DNA from: Rhodanobacter sp. C05
GTDB lineage: Bacteria > Pseudomonadota > Gammaproteobacteria > Xanthomonadales > Rhodanobacteraceae
Length of the DNA: 64,000 bases
NCBI RefSeq assembly: GCF_002001165.1
Contig: NZ_MUNQ01000026.1
Coordinates: forward strand, 185,988-249,987
Direction of reading: 5' to 3'
Shown here: positions 54,105 through 63,930 of the stretch, in pieces
Layout of the letters: each line of letters starts with the position of its first letter
Numbering within the stretch: position 1 is the stretch's first letter
Program-made: the position numbers and the translations under genes
Notes under the pieces: generated by a model
The model's input: the letters and a program-made list of their open reading frames with translations, nothing else
What the model was told of the DNA's origin: nothing
The model's database searches: none

Positions 54105-57100
54105 TCAGCCCGTATTGGCCGCCGTGGCCGACACGATCTCGGCCAATGCATCGGCCAGCTGCTCGCCACTCAGCGGTTTGCGCAGAAATCCATCCATGCC
54201 TGCCGCCCGGGCGCGCGCTTCATCCTTGCTGCCCGAACGCGCAGTCACCGCGATGATCGGCAGATGTTTCCCGGCCTGCTCGCGCTGACGGATCAAGCGG
54301 GCAATCTGGAAACCATCCACGCCGGGCAGATCCAGGTCCAGCAGCACTGCATCGAAACGTGCCAGTGCCAGCTCGGCCAATGCAGCCAGGCCGTTGACCA
54401 CATGCACCACGGCATGCCCTTGCCGTTCCAGCAGACCGCCGATGACCGCTGCCACGATCGTGTCGTCCTCTACAAGCAGCAGCCGATGGTGATGCTCGTC
54501 CGTTGAGAACGCCGGCTGCACCTGTACCGGTTCGGCCAGCGGCAGGCGCACACGGAATGTGCTGCCATGCGCAAGACGCGATTCGAGCTCGATGCTGCCA
54601 TCCATCATGTCCACCAGTTCGCGGCAGATCGCCAACCCCAACCCGCTGCCGGCACGACGCTGCGGACTGTCGGCCTGCTCGAAGCGCTGGAACAACCGTG
54701 CCTGGCTGGCTTCGGGGATGCCAGGCCCAGTGTCGCTGACACTGAACAGCAAACCATTGACCACACGCTGCGCACGCAGCGTCACGCTGCCATGCTCGGT
54801 GAATTTCAGTGCGTTGTTGGCCAGATTCAGCAGCACCTGCTTGATCCGCACCGCATCGCCGATCACTCGTGGCGGCAGATCGTCGGCCACCTCCAGCACG
54901 AAACGGATGCCCTTGGCGTGCGCCATGCCCTGTTCCAGCTGGGCGACATCGTCGAGCAACTGGCGCGGATCGAACGGAGCGGGCTCCAGCTCCAGCTTGC
55001 CGGCCTCGATGCGCGCCAGGTCGAGCGCATCATTGAGCAGCTTAAGCAGCATGCCGCCGGAGCGTTGCATGGCTTGGGTATAGTCATGCTGCAGCGGGTT
55101 GAGCGGTGTGCTCAGCAACAGCTCGGCCATGCCCATCACGCCGGTCATCGGCGTACGGATCTCGTGGCTGAGCGTGGCCAGGAACTGGGTCTTCGCTGCA
55201 CTGGCCGCCTCGGCCAGCTGACGCTGCTGCTCGATCAGCTGCACATGATGACGTTGTGCGAGACGCCGTCGCCAACCGCGCAAGAGCAGGCCGGTGACCA
55301 CCGCCACCAGCAATACATAGACCAGCCATGCCCACCAGCGCGCCCACGGTGCTGCTTGTACCCGGATGTCCAGCGGCGCGGCCACGCCCCACTGGCCATC
55401 CGCACCGACGGCATGCATGTCCAGGGTGTAGCTGCCGGCAGCAAGACCGGAAAATTCGCGCACGCCCACGCCGCCGACATCGTTCCAGCCGGTGTCCAGC
55501 CCACGCAGACGGAAGCAATAGTGATTCGCACCAGGATCGACGAACGAGGCCAACCGGGTCTCGACATGCAGATCGCGGTCGTCCCAGTACAATTGCAGCG
55601 GTCGATCCAGCGGCAACGACTCGATCCGACCGTCCCGGCGCACGGTAACCCCGGTAACGGTCAGCAACGGCGGCGGCCCCAGCTTGTCCGGTTTCGCCAG
55701 CTGCTCCGGCTGGAAAGCAATTACCCCGCCACTGCTGGCGGCAAACATGGTGCCGTCTGCGGCCATCTCGGTCGAGCCGTTGGTGAACTCGTTGCTCGAC
55801 AGCCCCTGTGATGGACCGAACGCGATGAACTGATGCGTCTTCGCATCGAACCGCCACAATCCCGGATTGGCGAACAGCCACAGCCGACCCTGGCGGTCGA
55901 CACGCATGGCCATCAGGTTCTCTAAAAAGGCCATGCGGCTGATGTCGACGATCTCATCCCGCAGCGCGCGACCATCGGCATCGCGATAATGCTCCAGCAC
56001 CTTTTCGGTAGCGATCCAGAAGCCGGCGGCATCGAAAGCGAAAGCGAGAACCTCCTGTTGCGGTACCCCCGGCACGAAGGCCAGCCGCTGATCCTTTCCC
56101 TCGCCGCGCAGCAAACCACCACCGCTGGCGTACCACAGGTGACCTGCGTGAAAGCCAAGCTGATCGGGCAACCGGACGTTGGGCGCCGCATCGGCCGGCA
56201 AGAGCGGCGTTACCGCCAGACTGTCCGGATCGATCGCGAACACGCCATCGCCCCAGGACGATGCGTAGATGCGGCCATCACTTCCCGCGATCAGCGACGT
56301 GGGTCGGCGCATATGCGTCTGCCCGGATCCCAGCACGCTGAGCCGGCCATGATCGTAACGGTAGAGCTCACCGGGGCCAGCCATCCACAACCGACCAGCG
56401 GCGTCCTCCGCCAGCGACGCCAGGTTTCCGCGCAAGCCCTGAACGACATGGGTGACGTCGCCGCTGGCCGCATCCAGCTTGTCGACCCAGCCATTGAAAC
56501 CACCCACCCACAAGTTGCCATCGTGGCCGAGCAATACCGACAAGGCGGCAATGTTCGACAGGCTGTGCGGATCGTCGGGAACATGGGTGAAACGGGTGAA
56601 GCCGTTCCAGCCCGGCGGCAGATAGGCAATGCTGGACTGGTCGAAGGTGAACCAGAGTCCACCTTCGCGATCACGCAGCACCTGCCACAGGCGATCGCTG
56701 GGGAGTCCTCCCGGCAGCAAGGCCTGACCAGGGATGTGCTGCAGCGGGCCATCACCGTCATCCAGCCAGACACCGCTCAAACTGCCCATCCACAGTCGAC
56801 CCTGCGCGTCGCGCGCGCTGCTCAGGACGCGTTGCGATGACAGCTGCTGGTTTGCCAGCGGCCGTGCCACGCCATCGGCACCGACCACGAGCAGGCCACC
56901 GGTGACTGCCACGCGAACCTCGCCGTGCCCGCCGTCGATATGCCACACACTGCCGACCTCCCCATGAAACGCAGGATCCAGTGGCACACGCCGGAACGTG
57001 CCATCCGGTCGGCGCAGATACAGGCCACTCTCGGCGCCGATCCACAGGCTGCCGTCGGCCTCGGCCAGCAAGGCCCGGGTCGGGCCGAACGAGGCTGCAT

Positions 57101-57767
57101 GCTTGCCATCGACTTCCAGCGGCATGTGGTCGAAACCGCTGCCGTCTGCCCGCGCACGATCGAGTCCGCCCTGCGTGGCTACCCACAACTGGCCATCAGG
57201 TGTCTGAGCGATGCTCCAGACCTCGTCGCCGGCGAGGCTGATCGGATTGCCGTCGTCATGCTGCCACTGCCGGAAGCGGCCAGTCACCTGGTCGTATACG
57301 ATCAGCCCGGTGGTGACGCCACCGGCCCAGATCCGGTTGTCGTGATCGACGAACAAGGCATAGGTCTGATTGGCCGGCAGTGATGACGGATCATCCGCAA
57401 CATGCCGGAACACCTTGAAACGGATCCCGTCGTAGCGCACCAGCCCCGCCGAGGAACCGAACCACATCAGGCCATGGCGATCCTGCGCGACGGCATAGAC
57501 CGCGCCACTGGGCACACCATCGGCAACACCATAACGCCGGAACTGCGGTGTCGGCAGCGGCGCGGCCTGCGCCGCGGCAACAGCCACCGGTGCCGTGGTC
57601 GCGCTCAGCGCGGGTGTGGCCACGCCAAGCATCACACTCAGCCACCATGCTGACACCATGAAACTCGCTCCCCAAGGCACTGCGCCGATCGCCATCATGC
57701 TCAGCCTTGCCATGCTGGCTGTGATCTTCGGCAATCCGCGCCAGCAGCCATCATGATTTTCCATCAT
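54105..57767 (-). CDS. Hybrid sensor histidine kinase/response regulator with beta-propeller sensor (copy A)
   Basis: 1220 residues. Signal/anchor near 30-55, then many two-component-regulator propeller repeats (VYAVAQDRHGLMWFGSSAGLVRYDG, LRGNLASLAEDAAGRLWMAGPG) to about 700, a Y_Y_Y domain ending in FSGLAAGSYTLDMHAVG, membrane helix (WWAWLVYVLLVAVVTGLLL) near 820, HisKA with LATLSHEIRTPMTGVMGM (His near 867), HATPase (NLANNALKF, DTGPGIPEASQARLF, GSGLGLAICREL) and a C-terminal receiver with Asp near 1143 (VLLDLDLPGVDG). It has no DNA-binding domain. It senses an unknown periplasmic cue. 40 bases after copy B on the same strand; the two share most motifs. Confidence 0.9.
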   Translation of the reverse strand: MMENHDGCWRGLPKITASMARLSMMAIGAVPWGASFMVSAWWLSVMLGVATPALSATTAPVAVAAAQAAPLPTPQFRRYGVADGVPSGAVYAVAQDRHGLMWFGSSAGLVRYDGIRFKVFRHVADDPSSLPANQTYALFVDHDNRIWAGGVTTGLIVYDQVTGRFRQWQHDDGNPISLAGDEVWSIAQTPDGQLWVATQGGLDRARADGSGFDHMPLEVDGKHAASFGPTRALLAEADGSLWIGAESGLYLRRPDGTFRRVPLDPAFHGEVGSVWHIDGGHGEVRVAVTGGLLVVGADGVARPLANQQLSSQRVLSSARDAQGRLWMGSLSGVWLDDGDGPLQHIPGQALLPGGLPSDRLWQVLRDREGGLWFTFDQSSIAYLPPGWNGFTRFTHVPDDPHSLSNIAALSVLLGHDGNLWVGGFNGWVDKLDAASGDVTHVVQGLRGNLASLAEDAAGRLWMAGPGELYRYDHGRLSVLGSGQTHMRRPTSLIAGSDGRIYASSWGDGVFAIDPDSLAVTPLLPADAAPNVRLPDQLGFHAGHLWYASGGGLLRGEGKDQRLAFVPGVPQQEVLAFAFDAAGFWIATEKVLEHYRDADGRALRDEIVDISRMAFLENLMAMRVDRQGRLWLFANPGLWRFDAKTHQFIAFGPSQGLSSNEFTNGSTEMAADGTMFAASSGGVIAFQPEQLAKPDKLGPPPLLTVTGVTVRRDGRIESLPLDRPLQLYWDDRDLHVETRLASFVDPGANHYCFRLRGLDTGWNDVGGVGVREFSGLAAGSYTLDMHAVGADGQWGVAAPLDIRVQAAPWARWWAWLVYVLLVAVVTGLLLRGWRRRLAQRHHVQLIEQQRQLAEAASAAKTQFLATLSHEIRTPMTGVMGMAELLLSTPLNPLQHDYTQAMQRSGGMLLKLLNDALDLARIEAGKLELEPAPFDPRQLLDDVAQLEQGMAHAKGIRFVLEVADDLPPRVIGDAVRIKQVLLNLANNALKFTEHGSVTLRAQRVVNGLLFSVSDTGPGIPEASQARLFQRFEQADSPQRRAGSGLGLAICRELVDMMDGSIELESRLAHGSTFRVRLPLAEPVQVQPAFSTDEHHHRLLLVEDDTIVAAVIGGLLERQGHAVVHVVNGLAALAELALARFDAVLLDLDLPGVDGFQIARLIRQREQAGKHLPIIAVTARSGSKDEARARAAGMDGFLRKPLSGEQLADALAEIVSATAANTG

Positions 57768-57807
57768 GCCAAAACCACCCGGTCAGTGCGAACCGGCTAC
57801 CAACCCT

Positions 57808-60800
57808 TCATGCCGGATCGTGCACCGCCGATGCTGGCACCGCCATGATTTGCACCAAGGCAGCCGCCAGCTGTTCGCCGGTCAGCGGCTTGCGCAGAAA
57901 GCCATCCATGCCTGCCGCACGGGCATGCGTCTCGTCCTCGCCATCCGATCGTGCGGTCACCGCCACGATCGGCACATGCCGATCCGCGCACGCGCGCTGA
58001 CGGATCAGGCGGGCGATCTGGAAACCGTCCACACCAGGCAGATCCAGATCCAGCAACACCGCATCGAAATACCCATGTTCCAGCTCGGACAGCGCCGCCA
58101 GACCGTTGACCACATGCACCACGGCATGTCCCTGCCGCTCCAGCAGACCGACGATGACGGCCGCGACGATCGCGTCGTCCTCCACCAGCAGCAGCCGATG
58201 GCAACAGCCATCGCCGGCGTGCAGCGGCAGTGGTGGCGATGACACCGGTGCCGGCACCGGCAGCGGCAAACGCACATGGAACGTGCTGCCATGGCCCAGT
58301 TGCGACTGCAGCTCGATACTGCCGCCCATCATGCCGACCAGTTCACGGCAGATCGCCAGTCCCAGTCCGCTGCCGGCACGTCGTTGCGGGCTGTCCTCCT
58401 GCTCGAAGCGCTGGAACAGCCGCGCCTGGCTGGCTTCGGAAATGCCCGGGCCGGTGTCGCTGACACTGAAGCGCAGGTCGTCGGCCACCCGTTGCGCGCG
58501 CAGCGTCACGCTGCCGCGTTCGGTGAACTTCAACGCATTGTTCGCCAGGTTCAGCAGTACCTGCTTGATCCTTACCGCATCGCCGATCACGCGCACCGGC
58601 AGGTCGTCGGCGATCTCCAGCGCGAAACGGACATGCCGGGACTGCGCCAGACCACGCTCCAGCTGCGCCACTTCCTGCACAAGCTGACGCGGATCGAACG
58701 GTGCCAGTTCCAACTCCAGCTTGCCGGCCTCGATGCGCGCCAGATCCAGCGCATCGTTGAGCAGTTTCAGCAGCATGCCACCGGAACGCTGCATGGCATC
58801 GGTGTAGTCGTGCTGCTGCTGGTTGAGCGGCGTGCTCATCAGCAATTCGGCCATGCCCATCACGCCGGTCATCGGCGTGCGGATCTCATGGCTGAGCGTG
58901 GCGAGGAACTGCGTCTTCGCCGCGCTGGCCTGCTCGGCCAGCACGCGTCGCTGCTCGGCCAGCTGGATCTGGTAGCGATGCGCCATCCGGCGACGCCACG
59001 CCAGCAGCACCAGCCAGGCCAGCGTTGCCGCCAGCAGGGCATAGATCAGCCAGGCCCACCAGCGTTCCCATGGTGGTGCCTCGACATGGATGCGCAGCAG
59101 CGCAGCTTGATGCGTCCAGACGTCCCGTGCACCGGACGCCATCACGTCCAGCTCATAACTGCCGGCGCCCAGCCCGGCGAAGTCGCGCTCACCGCGACTG
59201 CCGGTATCGACCCAGCCGCTGTCAAAACCACTCAAGCGGAACCGGTAATGATTGGCTGACGGATTCAGATACGAAAACACCCGCGCCTCGATCTCGAGCT
59301 GGCTGTCCTGCCAGCCGATCTCGATCGGCTCTGCACCGATCGGCAACGTCTGAATCGCCCCGTGGCGCCGCACACTGACGCGGGTGATCGACAACTGCGG
59401 CTCGCCGGCCGGCGGACTGACCTGATCCGGATCGAAGGCCACCACGCCACCCAGCGTCGCGGCGTAGATATAACCGCCGGGCATGTAGGCGTAGCCGCGG
59501 GAGAACTCGCCGTTGGTCAGACCATCCTGCAAACCGAACGCGCGGAACCGTCCTGTTCGCGGATCGAAATACCACAGGCCATCGTGACCGAAAACCCATA
59601 CGCGGCCGATCGCATCCACGCGCAGATCGGTCACGTTGACCGAGGGCCAGCCGTGTGCCGCATCAACCCAGCGATCCAGTGCCAGGCCAGCCCCGTAATA
59701 ACGGTAGAACGCCAGCCCATCGGCATTGGCCATCCACAGGCCGCCCTGGCCAAAGTCGAACGCATCGATGGACTGTCCCGCCGGCCCTCCTGGCACTACC
59801 TCGAAACGATCATGCGCAGCATCCAGCCGCATCATGCCGCCATCACTGGCATACCAGAAGACGCCATCCTTCAGCGTCATCTGGCTCCCCCAGAGCACCT
59901 TGTCGCCGGGTCCATCCAGCGGTACCCGAACCACGGCCAGCGTCTCCGGGTCGATACGGAACACGCCCTGACCAAAAGTACGCGCATACATCTGACCATC
60001 GGGACCAGGCTCGACTTCCAGCGGACGCTGTATCAGCGCGCCGGCCGGATCAATCTGCTCGACCTTGCCGTCGGTGACGCGATAAAGCGCTCCCTGCACG
60101 GCCACCCACAAACGGTGCCTGGCATCCTCGGTCATGCCGACCACATCGCCACGCAGGCCGGACAGCACATGTTCGACCTGACCACTCACCGGATCGAGCC
60201 GGTCGACCCGACCACCACGCTCACCGACCCATATGTGCCGACCACCCTTGCCGCGCGCCATCGTGGTCGCGATGGAATCGCGCAGACTGGCCTGGTCATC
60301 CGGAATGTGGGTGAAGCGGCTGAAGCGGTTCCAGCCCGGTGCCAGATAAGCCACTCCGCCATCGAACAGTGCCACCCACAGACCACCCTCGCGATCATTC
60401 AGGAGCTGCCATATCCAGGTGCCCGGCAGGTTGCCGTAGAGCGCCGGCTGATCGGTCACCCTGGTCACCGGACCACTCGCTCCTGTCTGCAGAAACAATC
60501 CCTTCTGCGTACCCACCCACAATCGGCCGGACCGATCGCGCACGCTGCTCATCACGTTGGTGGCTGGAATAGTCGCCGCGGCGAAACGATACGCCACCCC
60601 ATCCTTGCCGATGATCATCAGGCTATCGGTGGTCGCAATGCGCACCTCGTCGCCGTCACCATCGATGCGCCATGCATCCATCATCTGCCCGGGATCTTCC
60701 GACAGTACGCGCCGGATCTTTCCGTCGGACTCGCGCACGAACACGCCATGGTTGCAGCCTATCCACAGCCGTTGCTGCGGGTCGACGTACAGCGCAGCAA

Positions 60801-61404
60801 CCGTGCCGAAATCCGCAGGCTGCGTGCCCAGCAGCGGATTGGCCACATGTTCGAAACCACGCTCATCAGGCCGCATGCGATCAAGCCCACCGGCACTGCC
60901 AACCCACAGACTGCCGTCAGCCGTCTGTGCGATCGCCCACACGCGGTCACTGGCAAGGCTCGCCGGATCGGCCGGGTCATGCCCCCAGTGCACGAACTGG
61001 TCGGTGCCCGAGTCGTAACGGTTCAAGCCCGCATTCAGACCGGCAGCCCACAGCCGCCCCCGCCGATCGACCTGCAGCGTGGCAATGCCGTTGCTGTACA
61101 GCGAGCCCGGATCGTTCTCGGCGTGGCGGTATACCTTGAAATGGACACCGTCGAAACGCGCGAGTCCGCCCTTGGTGCCGAACCAGATCGCACCTTCGCG
61201 ATCCTGTATCACGGCATAGACATTGGTGCTGGGCAGACCATCGGTCGTGCTGTAGCGCCGAAATTGCGGGGTCGGCAGCGGATTGGCCTGCGACACGCTC
61301 GCCGTGATCCCCACGGAAGTCCGCGCCGGAACCGCATGCGCGGCCATCTCGGGCGCAGACGCGCCCAGCAGCAAGACCATACCCAGCAGAAAAGCCGCCC
61401 CCAT
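57808..61404 (-). CDS. Hybrid sensor histidine kinase/response regulator with beta-propeller sensor (copy B)
   Basis: 1198 residues, the first of the tandem pair. Signal peptide (AAFLLGMVLLLGASAPEMAAHA), propeller repeats (VYAVIQDREGAIWFGTKGGLARFDG, GRLWVGTQKGLFLQ), Y_Y_Y (FAGLGAGSYELDVMASG), membrane helix near 790 (LIYALLAATLAWLVLLAW), HisKA (His near 837 in LATLSHEIRTPM), HATPase and receiver (Asp near 1120). Start ATG has AAGGGAGG upstream. Compared with copy A the cytoplasmic half is nearly identical while the propeller differs, so both likely share output but sense different cues. No output DNA-binding protein is beside them. Confidence 0.91.
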   Translation of the reverse strand: MGAAFLLGMVLLLGASAPEMAAHAVPARTSVGITASVSQANPLPTPQFRRYSTTDGLPSTNVYAVIQDREGAIWFGTKGGLARFDGVHFKVYRHAENDPGSLYSNGIATLQVDRRGRLWAAGLNAGLNRYDSGTDQFVHWGHDPADPASLASDRVWAIAQTADGSLWVGSAGGLDRMRPDERGFEHVANPLLGTQPADFGTVAALYVDPQQRLWIGCNHGVFVRESDGKIRRVLSEDPGQMMDAWRIDGDGDEVRIATTDSLMIIGKDGVAYRFAAATIPATNVMSSVRDRSGRLWVGTQKGLFLQTGASGPVTRVTDQPALYGNLPGTWIWQLLNDREGGLWVALFDGGVAYLAPGWNRFSRFTHIPDDQASLRDSIATTMARGKGGRHIWVGERGGRVDRLDPVSGQVEHVLSGLRGDVVGMTEDARHRLWVAVQGALYRVTDGKVEQIDPAGALIQRPLEVEPGPDGQMYARTFGQGVFRIDPETLAVVRVPLDGPGDKVLWGSQMTLKDGVFWYASDGGMMRLDAAHDRFEVVPGGPAGQSIDAFDFGQGGLWMANADGLAFYRYYGAGLALDRWVDAAHGWPSVNVTDLRVDAIGRVWVFGHDGLWYFDPRTGRFRAFGLQDGLTNGEFSRGYAYMPGGYIYAATLGGVVAFDPDQVSPPAGEPQLSITRVSVRRHGAIQTLPIGAEPIEIGWQDSQLEIEARVFSYLNPSANHYRFRLSGFDSGWVDTGSRGERDFAGLGAGSYELDVMASGARDVWTHQAALLRIHVEAPPWERWWAWLIYALLAATLAWLVLLAWRRRMAHRYQIQLAEQRRVLAEQASAAKTQFLATLSHEIRTPMTGVMGMAELLMSTPLNQQQHDYTDAMQRSGGMLLKLLNDALDLARIEAGKLELELAPFDPRQLVQEVAQLERGLAQSRHVRFALEIADDLPVRVIGDAVRIKQVLLNLANNALKFTERGSVTLRAQRVADDLRFSVSDTGPGISEASQARLFQRFEQEDSPQRRAGSGLGLAICRELVGMMGGSIELQSQLGHGSTFHVRLPLPVPAPVSSPPLPLHAGDGCCHRLLLVEDDAIVAAVIVGLLERQGHAVVHVVNGLAALSELEHGYFDAVLLDLDLPGVDGFQIARLIRQRACADRHVPIVAVTARSDGEDETHARAAGMDGFLRKPLTGEQLAAALVQIMAVPASAVHDPA

Positions 61405-61535
61405 GAGCCTCCCTTATGCTCCGGTTACACACAGCGGCCACCGGAATCGAGACCGATCCCGAACTGTTCAGGCGATCATGCCAAAACCAGCTGCCTGCGG
61501 CGAGCACCAAAGTTACAAACGTTACACTTGCTGCC

Positions 61536-63002
61536 ATGTCCAGGCGCCTGCGATTGCTGTTCACCACACTGGCGGTAGCCGCCCTGCTGTGGTTGCTGTT
61601 TTCCGCGGCCGAGCGCGCGCTGGCGCTGGCGCAACGTTTCCTGGCCTTGCCGACGTGGCTGCAATGGGCCCTGGGCGGCGTGTTCGCGCTGTTTGCAGCG
61701 GTCGGTCTGATGGTGCTCTGGTGGTTGCTGCGCCCGCGCCGCCGGCGACGCCCGCTGCCGGCGCCTGATCGAGGCAGTCTGGAACAACGCATCGGGCAAC
61801 TGCGCGAACGCGGTGCAGATACCGGCGCGCTCGCCTCGGAACTCGGCGAACTCGATCGTCGCCGCACCAGCGCCCGTATCTATGTCGCGTTGTTCGGTGA
61901 AATCTCCACCGGCAAATCCAGCCTGATCAAGGCGCTGGCACCCCATGCCAGGATCGCCAGCGATGCGCGCGGCGGCACTACCCGCAGTGTTGGCCACTAC
62001 GACGGCATCCTGCCGGATGGTCGCACCCTGGTGCTGGCCGACGTGCCCGGCAGTCGCGAAACCGGCGGCGAAGCGCACGAAGCACTGGCGCGCATGGAGG
62101 CCTTGCGAGCGCACGCCGTGATCTACCTGTGCGCCGGCGATCTCAACCGCGGCCAGGCCGACGAACTGCGCTGGCTTGCCGATTTCGGCAAGCCGCTCCT
62201 GCTGGTGTTGAACAAGGCCGACCAGTGGAATGCCAGCGAACTCGAGCATTTGCTGACCCGCCTGCGTCAGCATGCGCGCGACATCACCCGCATGGTACTG
62301 GCGATCAGCGCCGGCGGCAGCGAGCGCTACCAGCGTCAGCTCACAGATGGCAGCACCGAGTCGGTCGAACGCCAGCGCAAGCCTGCGATCGAACCGCTGC
62401 TGCACGCGCTGACACGACTTACCTCACCTGGTGCCGAAGGGCTGGAAGACCTGCGCGAGCAGGCCGTGCTGGCAGGTCTGCATGAACGCACCGGCAGCCT
62501 GGAGGCACAGACTCGTGCCGAAGAAGCCGAACGCATCGTGCGCAAGTATGCACGTCGCGCGATCGTCGGCGCACTTGCCGCCGTCGCCCCTGGCAGCGAC
62601 CTGTTGATCCAGGGCGTACTTGCCGCCGGACTCACGCGTGCACTGGCCGAGCTGTACGACGTGAAGGTCAGCGATGTGCAAGTCGAAGACTTTGTGCAAC
62701 AGGCCAAACTTACCCTGCGCACCGGCAGCTCGATCGTGCTCGCCGTCGCCGGTAATGCGCTGAAGGCCTTTCCCGGCTTGGGCACTCTCGGCGGCGGCGT
62801 GCTGCATGCATTCGCCTACGCGCTGATCTTCGATTCGATCGGCCGCGCGCTAGCCGCCTCACTGGCCGAACGTCACACGCTGGATCAGCACGACGCCGGT
62901 ACCCGTCTGAAAACCTTGCTCACTGACACCAGCAACAACCGCTTGCGCCAGCTGGCCACGCTGACCATGGAAGCCGTGCGCGAGAGCGATAGCACCGACT
63001 GA
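61536..63002 (+). CDS. Membrane-associated GTPase (YcjF/DUF697-like)
   Basis: 488 residues. Two N-terminal membrane helices (LLFTTLAVAALLWLLFSAAE, ALGGVFALFAAVGLMVLWWLL), then a G domain with G1 GEISTGKSS, G3 DVPG, G4 NKAD, then a C-terminal region with hydrophobic stretches (AIVGALAAVAPGSDLLIQGVLAAGLTRAL) like the DUF697 stress-protein family. Function is unknown; relatives are thought to act in membrane stress. Start ATG 61536; a TACACT box seven bases before could make it leaderless. The ORF frame runs upstream to 61416 but that part is not conserved-looking. Divergent from the kinase B gene. Confidence 0.8.
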   Translation: MSRRLRLLFTTLAVAALLWLLFSAAERALALAQRFLALPTWLQWALGGVFALFAAVGLMVLWWLLRPRRRRRPLPAPDRGSLEQRIGQLRERGADTGALASELGELDRRRTSARIYVALFGEISTGKSSLIKALAPHARIASDARGGTTRSVGHYDGILPDGRTLVLADVPGSRETGGEAHEALARMEALRAHAVIYLCAGDLNRGQADELRWLADFGKPLLLVLNKADQWNASELEHLLTRLRQHARDITRMVLAISAGGSERYQRQLTDGSTESVERQRKPAIEPLLHALTRLTSPGAEGLEDLREQAVLAGLHERTGSLEAQTRAEEAERIVRKYARRAIVGALAAVAPGSDLLIQGVLAAGLTRALAELYDVKVSDVQVEDFVQQAKLTLRTGSSIVLAVAGNALKAFPGLGTLGGGVLHAFAYALIFDSIGRALAASLAERHTLDQHDAGTRLKTLLTDTSNNRLRQLATLTMEAVRESDSTD

Positions 63003-63054
63003 ACTGCCGTGCCATCTCCGCGGATTGCTGTTCGCGCGATGTATTGAGCACATG

Positions 63055-63091
63055 GAAGTTTTCGCTCGCCATCGGCGAGCAAAAACACTTC
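63055..63091. repeat. Long hairpin between convergent genes
   Basis: Arms GAAG-TTTT-C-GCTCGCC and GGCGAGC-A-AAAA-CA-CTTC around an ATC loop make a 16-position stem with two small mismatches. It stands between the GTPase stop (63002) and the hydrolase stop (63130). No free T-run follows on either strand, so it is a candidate shared terminator or RNA-stability hairpin only. Confidence 0.5.
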
Positions 63092-63129
63092 ATCTCGAAC
63101 TCAACAATACAAACTCGGCTTCATCATTC

Positions 63130-63924
63130 TTACGGTGTACCGGCGAACGCCGCGCGCAACCAGTCGTGCATCAACCGATAGCTGCGCGTGGCGGCGTGTT
63201 CGTCGTAACGGCAGCCGGCCGAGTTCTCGCCAACCTCGGTGAAGCAGTGCACGGCGTGACCTATCACCACGAACTGCCAGTCGACCGGGCTCATGCGCAT
63301 CTCGTCCATGAACTTGTCCGCGTCCGGCATGGTGCCCTTGTCGTCGGCGCCGTTCATTGCCAGCACGCGGGCCTTGATGTTCTTTGCCAAGGCGGGATCG
63401 TCGGTAGTCAGGCCACCGTGGAACGACACCACCGCAGCCACATCGGCGCCGCTGCGCGCGAGATCCAGTACCGCCGAGCCGCCGAAGCAGAAGCCGATCG
63501 CCGCAAGTTTGCCAGCGTCGATCGGCGCGCTGGCGACCTGCGCCTTCAGTTGGACCAGTGCCTCGTTGATCCGCTTGCGCATCAGCGCTCGATCGCCATA
63601 CAGCGGTTTCACTGCGGCCTGTGCCTGATCGGCATTGCCCTGCTGCGGGCGCACGCTGGCGCCGTACATGTCGGTGAGCAGAATCACGTAGTCCTTGCCG
63701 GCGATCATTTCGGCCTTCCGAACCGCAGCGTCGTTGATGCCGTACCAGTTCGGCACCATCACCAGGCCAGGTCGCTTCAGCGTGCTCGCATCGTCGTAGA
63801 CCAGCACGCTGTGGAAACGCGTGCCGTCCTGGGTCCATTCGACCGGACGTTGCACCATCTTCGCTTGCACGGCGAAAGTTGCACCAATCATTAACAGCAG
63901 ACAGCCAAATCGGGCGATGCGCAT
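63130..63924 (-). CDS. Secreted dienelactone hydrolase family protein
   Basis: 264 residues with a signal peptide (ARFGCLLLMIGATFAVQA, cleavage near 21). Alpha/beta-hydrolase of the DLH family: nucleophile Cys in AIGFCFGGSAVLDLA, acid in LAMNGADDKG and His in GHAVHCFTE. The cytoplasmic model enzymes open dienelactones; secreted members have unknown substrates. GGAGG lies seven bases before the ATG and is itself part of the terminal inverted repeat at 63931, so folding of the mRNA leader could block translation. Confidence 0.85.
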   Translation of the reverse strand: MRIARFGCLLLMIGATFAVQAKMVQRPVEWTQDGTRFHSVLVYDDASTLKRPGLVMVPNWYGINDAAVRKAEMIAGKDYVILLTDMYGASVRPQQGNADQAQAAVKPLYGDRALMRKRINEALVQLKAQVASAPIDAGKLAAIGFCFGGSAVLDLARSGADVAAVVSFHGGLTTDDPALAKNIKARVLAMNGADDKGTMPDADKFMDEMRMSPVDWQFVVIGHAVHCFTEVGENSAGCRYDEHAATRSYRLMHDWLRAAFAGTP

Positions 63925-63930
63925 GTTGAA

